DNA of 10,835 nucleotides from Microbacteriaceae bacterium (lineage in GTDB: Bacteria; Actinomycetota; Actinomycetes; Actinomycetales; Microbacteriaceae): NCBI GenBank assembly GCA_012719255.1, contig JAAYAS010000054.1, positions 1 through 10,835 of the forward strand, given 5' to 3'. The notes beneath the pieces were generated by a model. It saw only the letters and a program-made list of their open reading frames with translations. It did no database searches and was not told the DNA's origin. Shown piece by piece: positions 6,603-10,835 of this stretch. Within the stretch, counting starts at the first letter, position 1. Every line of letters starts with the position of its first letter. The position numbers and the translations under genes were made by a program.

Positions 6603-7163
6603 ATGCGCACCATCGTCGTCCACCGCTCGAAGTACGGGCACACCCGCGGCTACGCGGAGTGGCTCGCCGAGTCGCTCGGCGCCGACGCGGCCGAGGTCGA
6701 CGAGACGCCGTCGCTCGCCGACTACGACGCGGCGGTGCTGCTCGCGCCGATCTACGTCGGCAGGATGCCCGGGGTCGCGCCGTTCTTCGAGCGCGCGGCG
6801 GGCGCCCCGGAGACCGTCCTCCTCGGCGCGACCGTCGGCGGCGCCGATCCGGCCGCCGCCGACGGCCGCGCCGCGATCGACGCGGCGATCGACCGCGCCG
6901 TGCCCGAGGAGCTGAAGCCCCGCGTCGAGTGGTTCCACCTCCGCGGCGGGCTCGACTACCCGCGGATGAGCATCTTCGACCGCTTCCTCATGCGCTACCC
7001 GCTCTCGCAGATGCGCAAGCAGCAGCGAGAGCGCGGCGAGACGCCGACCCCGATCTCCGAGACGATGAAGTCGGTCGTCGACTTCCGCGAGCGCGCGGCA
7101 CTCGATCCGATCATCGAGCGCATCCGCGCCCTCGAGGCGCGCGAGGCCGCCGACGGCGAATGA
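6603..7163 (+). CDS. Flavodoxin-domain protein, HemG-like
   Basis: 186-residue cytoplasmic protein of the flavodoxin_5 type, the family of menaquinone-linked protoporphyrinogen IX oxidase HemG. The FMN phosphate loop is SKYGHTRGYAEWLAE (9-23). LLAPIYVGRMPG (46-57) is the second flavin-side strand and loop, and the HemG-like segment LRGGLDYPRMSIFDRFLMR (113-131) follows. Length is close to HemG (about 180). The C-terminal helix (165-186) is Glu/Arg-rich. ATG at 6603 has GGAGG (6592-6596) at good spacing. Many actinobacteria carry such genes away from haem loci and rely on other protoporphyrinogen/coproporphyrinogen oxidases, so a haem role is not assured; a general quinone- or NAD(P)H-linked flavodoxin role is equally possible. 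No haem gene is nearby. Confidence 0.85.
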   Translation: MRTIVVHRSKYGHTRGYAEWLAESLGADAAEVDETPSLADYDAAVLLAPIYVGRMPGVAPFFERAAGAPETVLLGATVGGADPAAADGRAAIDAAIDRAVPEELKPRVEWFHLRGGLDYPRMSIFDRFLMRYPLSQMRKQQRERGETPTPISETMKSVVDFRERAALDPIIERIRALEAREAADGE

Positions 7164-7225
7164 GGCCGCCGCGCTCGGCGAGCGCGAGGCGCCGGCCCTC
7201 GCCGATCGGTGTCCGAGGCATCGGC

Positions 7226-7231
7226 GATACT
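7226..7231 (+). promoter_or_regulatory. Possible -10 box of the PH-domain gene
   Basis: GATACT matches TATAAT in four of six bases and lies in the 103-bp gap before the GTG at 7267, giving a leader of about 30 nt that contains the ribosome site AGGAGG (7255-7260). No convincing -35. Confidence 0.35.
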
Positions 7232-7266
7232 CGTCCCGACCCCCGCACCGACCCAGGAGGCGCCCC

Positions 7267-7635
7267 GTGGAAGCCGCAGCCATCGCCGCATGGACGTTCA
7301 TGAATCCCATCCCGATCCCGAGCGACATCGGCGACATCCTCGCCCCGGGCGAGCAGCCCGTCGCCGCCTTCAAGACGTTCCGCGACAGCGCGGTCTTCAC
7401 GAACCGGCGGCTCGTGGTCCGCGATGCGCAGGGCATCACCGGCAAGAAGGTCGAGATGCACTCGCTCCCCTACTCGGCGATCAACATGTGGTCGAGCGAG
7501 AACGCGGGCGCCCTCGACCTGAACGCCGAGCTCGAGCTGTGGACTCGCGCCGGCCACATCAAGGTGAAGATCGGCAAGGGCGTCGACATCCGCATGCTCG
7601 ACCGGCTCATCGCCCAGTGCGTGCTCGGCGCCTGA
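7267..7635 (+). CDS. Soluble bacterial PH-domain protein (bPH_1 type)
   Basis: 122 residues forming essentially one bacterial pleckstrin-homology-like domain, of the widespread family whose physiological role is unresolved (such domains form oligomeric rings in solved structures). The hallmark run is FKTFRDSAVFTNRRLVV (35-51) then RDAQGITGKKVEMHSLPYSAI (52-72), followed by AELELWT (87-93) and IKVKIGKGVDIRMLDRLI (98-115). These match the family pattern of a loop naming GITGKKVE(Y/M)HS(L/I)PY. The start is the GTG at 7267, with AGGAGG seven bases upstream; the next in-frame ATG (residue 12) would remove a helix-forming segment and has no ribosome site. Single gene by spacing (103 nt before, 50 nt after). 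Confidence 0.9.
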   Translation: MEAAAIAAWTFMNPIPIPSDIGDILAPGEQPVAAFKTFRDSAVFTNRRLVVRDAQGITGKKVEMHSLPYSAINMWSSENAGALDLNAELELWTRAGHIKVKIGKGVDIRMLDRLIAQCVLGA

Positions 7636-7673
7636 TTCCCGGCGGGGTGCGTCCGTCGGGGGTCGCGGCGTGG

Positions 7674-7679
7674 TTTCAT
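7674..7679 (+). promoter_or_regulatory. Possible leaderless -10 box of the YhhN-family gene
   Basis: TTTCAT ends six bases before the ATG at 7686, with no Shine-Dalgarno in between. It matches TATAAT at four positions. This is the only T-run in the surrounding GC-rich gap. Confidence 0.3.
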
Positions 7680-7685
7680 TGCCCC

Positions 7686-8399
7686 ATGAACCGCCGCACG
7701 GCCCTCCGCGCGATCCCCTTCGCCGTGATCGCCCTCGCGCACCTCGTCGCGCAGGCGGTCGGCGCCGACCTCGTCGCCGACCTCACGCAGCTGTTCGCGA
7801 TGCCGGCGCTGCTGCTCGTGCTGCTCGCCCCGCATCCCGACCCGAACGGCGACTGGCCGCACGTGCGCCGCTGGGCGACGATCGCCCTCGTGCTCTCGTG
7901 GGTCGGCGACTCGCTGCCGCGCATCCTCCCCGAGGGCGTCGCGTTCATCGGGATGCTCGTGCCGTTCCTGCTCGCGCAGCTGGCCTGGCTCGTCACGATG
8001 CTGCCGCGCCGTCGGCAGAGCATCTGGTTCGCGCAGCGCTGGCGGCTCGGCCTCTACGGGGTGCTGCTCATCGGCGTGCTCGCACTCGTGATGCCGGGCA
8101 CCGGGCCGCTCCTGGGGGCGCTCGTCGTGGTGTACGCCGTCGCGATCATGCTGATGGCGACCGCCGCGACCGGCTGGGGCGCGCTCGGCACCACCGGCGG
8201 TCTGCTGTTCGTGGTGTCGGACGCGCTCATCGCGGTGCGCACCTTCCGCGCCGAGCTGCTGCCCGACTCGCCGTGGTTCGGCGTGCTCATCATGGCGACC
8301 TACTTCGCCGCCCAGCTGCTGCTCGTGCTCGGCGCCCGCGAGTGGCAGCGCCGCGCCCGCACGCCGGTCACCGGCATCGCGGCCGGACCGGCGCGCTAA
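7686..8399 (+). CDS. YhhN/TMEM86-family membrane protein
   Basis: 237 residues, about seven or eight hydrophobic helices, in the YhhN family. Animal TMEM86 members hydrolyse the vinyl-ether bond of lysoplasmalogens; bacterial roles are mostly unknown. Family marks: a TK/TQ-like start LTQLFAMPALLLVLL (33-47), SWVGDSL with Asp75 in a helix (71-77), LLFVVSDALIAV with Asp179 (173-184), and ATYFAAQLLLVLG (204-216). Both conserved acidic residues are kept, but the helix that usually reads F..G...F...H..Y shows FLLAQLAW (94-101), so the His and Tyr are replaced by Gln and Trp. ATG at 7686 starts a basic NRR segment before helix 1; no ribosome site is seen. The stop TAA overlaps the stop of the convergent mazG. 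Confidence 0.85.
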   Translation: MNRRTALRAIPFAVIALAHLVAQAVGADLVADLTQLFAMPALLLVLLAPHPDPNGDWPHVRRWATIALVLSWVGDSLPRILPEGVAFIGMLVPFLLAQLAWLVTMLPRRRQSIWFAQRWRLGLYGVLLIGVLALVMPGTGPLLGALVVVYAVAIMLMATAATGWGALGTTGGLLFVVSDALIAVRTFRAELLPDSPWFGVLIMATYFAAQLLLVLGAREWQRRARTPVTGIAAGPAR

Positions 8400-9160
8400 C
8401 CGGCCTCCGCCGCGCGCACGCGCTCGGCGAGCCGGCGCACGGCGCCGCGCAGCGCCCGCTCGGCGTCGATCCCGGCCTCGCGGCCGGCGGCGACCGATGC
8501 GAGCAGCGCGTCGCCGAACGCGGCCTCGGCATCCGCCTCGGGCCCGGAATCCGTCTCGCGCCCGGCGACCGCCTCGTGCTCGGCAACCGACTCGTGCTCG
8601 GCAACCGACTCGCTCCCCGCATCCGTCTCGCGCCCCGCCGGCACCGCGAGCTCCTCGGGCGCGACGCCGACCCCGACCTGCGCCGCCTTGCCGAGCACCT
8701 TGTCGGCGAGCGCGAGCGCCGGCATGCCGAAGGCGACGCCGTCGAGCACCGAGGTGCGGTTCGCCTTCTCGACCGCCTTCGCCTCCTGCCACAGCCGGAT
8801 GATCTCGTCGATGTCGCGGGTCGCGCGAGGCCCGAACACGTGCGGGTTGCGGCGCAGGAGCTTGTCGGCCTGATCGCGAGCGACCGCCTCGAGGTCGTGG
8901 CCGCCCGAGTGCCCGGCGACCTCGGCGTGGAAGAGCACCTGGAAGAGCACGTCGCCGAGCTCCTCGCGCACGTCGTCGGCGGTGCCCGCCTCGATCGCCT
9001 CGATGAGCTCGGCGGTCTCCTCCTGCAGGTAGGGCACGAGCGAGGCGTGCGTCTGCGCCTCGTACCAGGCGCAGCCGCCCTCGCCGCGGAAGCGGTCGAC
9101 GAGCGCGACGAGCCGCAGCAGCTCGGGGTGCTCGGATGCGGGTGCCGGGTCGATCGTCAT
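8396..9160 (-). CDS. mazG: Nucleoside triphosphate pyrophosphohydrolase MazG, degenerate C-terminal half
   Basis: 254-residue MazG-family enzyme, expected to hydrolyse (non-canonical) NTPs to NMP and pyrophosphate. The N-terminal domain is intact: CAWYEAQTHASLVPYLQEE (30-48), Mg-binding EExxE as Glu47-Glu48-x-x-Glu51, then ExxD as Glu67/Asp70 in REELGDVLFQVLFHAE (65-80), and LLRRNPHVFG (101-110). After the linker RTSVLDGV and KVLGKAAQVG (154-163), the second mazG domain is eroded: residues 175-210 are six tandem hexapeptides, and only FGDALLASVAAGREAGIDAERALRGAVRRL remains recognisable (215-244; motif in pieces FGDALL and GIDAERALR). No second EExxE is present. ATG at 9160 is preferred to 9169 (extra MTA) because a -10-like GAGAAT lies 7 nt before it. 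Encoded near mfd on the same strand. Confidence 0.93.
   Translation of the reverse strand: MTIDPAPASEHPELLRLVALVDRFRGEGGCAWYEAQTHASLVPYLQEETAELIEAIEAGTADDVREELGDVLFQVLFHAEVAGHSGGHDLEAVARDQADKLLRRNPHVFGPRATRDIDEIIRLWQEAKAVEKANRTSVLDGVAFGMPALALADKVLGKAAQVGVGVAPEELAVPAGRETDAGSESVAEHESVAEHEAVAGRETDSGPEADAEAAFGDALLASVAAGREAGIDAERALRGAVRRLAERVRAAEAG
8531..8638 (-). repeat. In-frame coding minisatellite, six 18-bp units in mazG
   Basis: Six contiguous 18-bp units starting at 8531, 8549, 8567, 8585, 8603 and 8621. The plus-strand pattern is roughly ANCCGNCTCGNGCNCGGC; units 3 and 4 differ at two bases. On the coding strand they give AGRETD / AGSESV / AEHESV / AEHEAV / AGRETD / SGPEAD (residues 175-210). 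The first and fifth peptides are identical. Because 18 is a multiple of three, unit gain or loss keeps the frame. Confidence 0.92.
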
Positions 9161-9167
9161 GGCTGTC

Positions 9168-9173
9168 ATTCTC
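9168..9173 (-). promoter_or_regulatory. Candidate -10 box for leaderless mazG
   Basis: Minus-strand GAGAAT ends seven bases before the ATG at 9160; the intervening GACAGCC is not a Shine-Dalgarno. It faces a divergent box only 34 bp away. Confidence 0.35.
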
Positions 9174-9207
9174 GCGGATCGCGGATGGGCGCCGCCGCCC
9201 GCTCGGG

Positions 9208-9213
9208 CATACT
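9208..9213 (+). promoter_or_regulatory. Candidate -10 box for the leaderless gene at 9220
   Basis: CATACT ends six bases before the ATG at 9220, with CGACGC between, so no ribosome site is possible. With the mazG box at 9168-9173, two promoters lie back to back in 59 bp and would overlap in their -35 regions. Confidence 0.42.
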
Positions 9214-9219
9214 CGACGC

Positions 9220-9765
9220 ATGCCGCTCTCCCGCCGCGCCCTCGTCGCGATCGCGGTGCTCGTCGTGCTCGCCGCCGCGAGCATCGTCGTCGGCGTCGAG
9301 TGGAGCGCGCGCTTCGACTGGCAGGTCGCCCACGAGGGCCGCGGCGCGACCATGGCGCCCGGCCTGGTGCTCGGCCTCGCCGCGGGCGCCGTGCCCGCGG
9401 CCGTCGCGGTCGTCGTCGCAGGGGTCGCCGGCACGGGGCTCGCGCGCGGAATCGCCCGTCGGCAGCGCGCCGCCGGGGTGCGCGCCGGCCTCTGGGCGCG
9501 GATGGCACGGGCCCTGCTGCTCGCGATCGCGGTGCTCGCGGTCGCGACCCTCATCGCGCTCCTGCTCGTGGCGGCCGCACTCGCGCTCCTCGCGACGGCG
9601 CTGCCGTGGGTCGAGCCCGCCCCGGTGTCGGAGTGGCCGCGGCTCGCACTGGCCGCGCTCGGCATCGGGCTCGGCGTCGGCATCGTCGTCGCGCTGCCGG
9701 TGGTCGTGGTCAACACCCTCGTGAACCCCGTCGACGGCGAGCCGACGACGATCGCGCGCGGCTGA
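9220..9765 (+). CDS. Four-helix membrane protein of unknown function
   Basis: 181 residues, no family recognised. Predicted helices at about 7-26, 47-73, 95-127 (long, may be one tilted helix or a bend) and 143-166. A basic loop between helices 2 and 3 (75-94, many Arg) should face the cytoplasm, as should the SRR start; the loop EWSARFDWQVAHEGRGATM (27-45) should be outside. The C-terminus ends in a short polar tail after LVNPVDGEPTT. Composition is extreme (Ala, Val, Leu), so similarity hits would be unreliable. ATG at 9220 is favoured over an in-frame GTG/ATG further upstream (9136) because upstream residues overlap mazG antisense and are polar. Coding is supported by steady third-position GC and the helix pattern. 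Divergent from mazG. Confidence 0.75.
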   Translation: MPLSRRALVAIAVLVVLAAASIVVGVEWSARFDWQVAHEGRGATMAPGLVLGLAAGAVPAAVAVVVAGVAGTGLARGIARRQRAAGVRAGLWARMARALLLAIAVLAVATLIALLLVAAALALLATALPWVEPAPVSEWPRLALAALGIGLGVGIVVALPVVVVNTLVNPVDGEPTTIARG

Positions 9766-9776
9766 GGCCTCTGGCT

Positions 9777-9792
9777 CCCGGTCGATGCCGGG
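9777..9792 (+). terminator. Small hairpin after the gene at 9220
   Basis: CCCGG (9777-9781) pairs with CCGGG (9788-9792) around a six-base loop, 11 nt after the stop codon. Short stem and no T-tract; possible terminator only. Confidence 0.25.
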
Positions 9793-9838
9793 CATCCTCC
9801 ACCGCATCGGCCCACCCGACTCCCGCCCTGGATCTACC

Positions 9839-10146
9839 TACCCGCGGCATGTGACCCGGCCCAGGACAAGTGACCCTGCCACCACGAGGTCACTTGTCGA
9901 CGGGAGGTTCACATGTCGGCGGCAGGGTCGCTTGTCGGCGGCAGGGTCGGTTGTCGGTGGCAGCAGCACTTGTCGACAGCAGGGGTCGCTTGCCGGCCAC
10001 AGGCCCGCCCGGCGGAAGGGCCGCTCTCCGCGGGAGAGTCGCTCGCCCAGGCAGCACCGCGTCGCCCCGCAGCAGCGTCGCCCCACCCCAGGGCCGCGCG
10101 TCCGCGCGAGGGCCGCTCGTCGACCGCAGGCCGCTCGACGGCCGCG
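9839..10146. repeat. Degenerate 19-bp intergenic tandem array, two units inverted
   Basis: About sixteen units fill most of the gap between the membrane-protein gene and mfd. The best unit, GGGTCGCTTGTCGGCGGCA (9925-9943), serves as reference. Plus-orientation units start at 9887 (15/19 match), 9906 (16/19), 9925, 9944 (17/19), 9963 (13/19) and 9982 (16/19 with one inserted base). Cores of CTTGTCG type fall 19, 19, 19, 19 and 20 bp apart. Two units on the opposite strand lie at 9858-9876 (14/19) and 9839-9857 (13/19). From 10002 to the mfd stop the period continues in weaker, GC-shifted units; those at 10091-10109 (13/19) and 10110-10128 (15/19) are still clear. Units touch each other, so this is not a CRISPR. 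A 19-bp period is not in frame, and no gene is supported. Confidence 0.88.
9848..9915. repeat. Nested palindrome at the array's inversion point
   Basis: GACAAGTGACC (9865-9875) is an exact 11-base reverse complement of GGTCACTTGTC (9888-9898) around a 12-base loop. Outside it, CATGTGA (9848-9854) is complementary to TCACATG (9909-9915). The inner pair shares CACTTG and the outer pair shares the variant CACATG, so the two arms mirror each other unit by unit. It could fold as a cruciform or RNA hairpin, and lies between convergent genes, where a two-way terminator would fit. Confidence 0.85.
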
Positions 10147-10835
10147 TCACTCCGCGGGCGCGGCGTCCTCCGCCGAGTCGGGCTGCGCGTCGAAGAGCGC
10201 GCGGAACACCCCGCGCACCCACTCGAGGAACTCCGCATCCCCGACGACCGCGCCCACGCGCCCGGCCGGCAGGGGCAGCGTGAGCACGCCCTGCGCATCC
10301 TGGTACTTCGCGTCGGGGTACATGCGCCGCAGCCGCACCTGCTTCGAGTCGGGCAGCGACACCTGCGTGATCCGCAGCACCCGGCCCATCGCGACGACCT
10401 CGTTGAGGCCGAGCCGGCCGGCCATGCGGCGGATGCGCGACACCTCGACGAGCGTCGCCACCTGCGGCGGCAGCTCGCCGTAGCGGTCGAGCAGCTCGTC
10501 GACGACGAGGTCGATGGCGCCGGGCTTCGCCGCCGCCGACGCGGCCGACGAGAGCTTCTGGTAGGCCTCGAGCCGCAGCCGCTCCGAGCCGATGTAGTCG
10601 TCGGGGATGCGCGCGTCGACCGGCAGCTCGAGGCGCAGCTCGCGGCGGTCCTCGGGCGCCTCGCCGCGGAACGCGTCGACGGCCTCGCCGATCATCCGCA
10701 GGTACAGGTCGAAGCCGACCCCGGCGATGTGCCCGGACTGCTCGCCGCCGAGCAGGTTGCCGGCACCGCGGATCTCGAGATCCTTCAGCGCGATCTGCAT
10801 GCCCGCGCCCAGCTCGTTGTTGGCGGCGATCGTCG
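10147..10835 (-). CDS. mfd: Transcription-repair coupling factor Mfd, C-terminal part (5' end beyond window)
   Basis: The last 229 residues of Mfd, the Swi2/Snf2-related translocase that pushes stalled RNA polymerase off DNA and recruits UvrA for strand-specific repair. The reading frame runs open through the right edge (TIAANNELGAGMQIALKDLEI at the start of the visible part), so the gene is partial, not truncated; full-length Mfd is about 1,150-1,200 residues. Visible: IRGAGNLLGGEQSGHIAGVG, the conserved segment just after helicase motif VI in the translocation (TRG) region shared with RecG, then FDLYLRMIGEAV, and the Mfd C-terminal (D7) regulatory domain with LPVDARIPDDYIGSERLRLEAYQ and ELLDRYGELPPQV. 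The tail ends in an acidic Ala/Glu/Asp stretch. The stop TGA (10147-10149) abuts the repeat array. The proximity of mfd and mazG on one strand is common in actinobacteria. Confidence 0.96.
   Translation of the reverse strand, partial: TIAANNELGAGMQIALKDLEIRGAGNLLGGEQSGHIAGVGFDLYLRMIGEAVDAFRGEAPEDRRELRLELPVDARIPDDYIGSERLRLEAYQKLSSAASAAAKPGAIDLVVDELLDRYGELPPQVATLVEVSRIRRMAGRLGLNEVVAMGRVLRITQVSLPDSKQVRLRRMYPDAKYQDAQGVLTLPLPAGRVGAVVGDAEFLEWVRGVFRALFDAQPDSAEDAAPAE

Noticed and set aside
4479..7445. 988-codon minus-strand open frame spanning several genes
   Set aside because: Crosses hisS, the PIG-L-like gene and three plus-strand genes; peptide is Arg/Ser/Ala-rich frame shadow with no domain.
7470..9815. 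781-codon minus-strand open frame
   Set aside because: Runs through the PH-domain, YhhN and membrane-protein genes antisense and through mazG in the wrong frame; biased composition.
9839..10146. CRISPR array
   Set aside because: Units are contiguous with no spacers, too short and too variable, and no cas gene is near.
9785..10483. Possible small repetitive Arg/Ser-rich proteins encoded by the repeat array
   Set aside because: A 19-bp period shifts frame at every unit, so open frames here reflect low stop density; no start with a ribosome site and no codon bias.

Overview
The window is chromosomal DNA from a very GC-rich actinobacterium, most likely of the family Microbacteriaceae. The evidence is the strong G/C third-position bias, GTG and ATG starts, and the gene set eno, ftsB/divIC-like and DUF501 with mazG and mfd nearby, which is a familiar actinobacterial neighbourhood. 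The family-level placement is inference. No plasmid, phage, transposase, CRISPR, tRNA or rRNA feature is visible. All family assignments come from reading motifs; no database search was run.

Left half (97-5757), all on the minus strand and read right to left: a PIG-L/LmbE-fold protein with a damaged active site (5068-5757), hisS (3706-5013), a C45-family Ntn hydrolase 11 nt behind hisS (2600-3694), eno (1242-2522), a FtsB/DivIC-like divisome protein (624-1109) and a DUF501 protein (97-627). The last two overlap by 4 nt (GTGA) and are probably translationally coupled. Positions 1-96 follow the DUF501 stop and hold no supported gene.

Middle (5895-8399), plus strand: a two-helix membrane protein with a possible PH-like domain, a HemG-like flavodoxin-domain protein, a small soluble bacterial PH-domain protein and a YhhN/TMEM86-family membrane protein. 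The YhhN stop codon overlaps that of the convergent mazG.

Right part: mazG on minus (8396-9160) carries an in-frame 6 x 18-bp minisatellite in place of much of its C-terminal half. Divergent from it is a four-helix membrane protein of unknown function (9220-9765). A 381-bp non-coding stretch (9766-10146) follows, filled mostly by a degenerate array of 19-bp units with inverted units at its left end that form a nested palindrome. The 3' part of mfd (minus, cut by the window edge) begins directly at the array's right end.

Most genes are housekeeping: glycolysis (eno), translation (hisS), nucleotide-pool cleaning (mazG), transcription-coupled repair (mfd) and cell division (ftsB). The most unusual elements are the 19-bp array with its nested palindrome, the coding hexapeptide repeat in MazG, and the PIG-L pseudoenzyme candidate. 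Several genes have a -10-like hexamer ending 6-7 nt before the ATG and no usable Shine-Dalgarno, which points to leaderless mRNAs. I do not see a convincing multi-gene novel system here.
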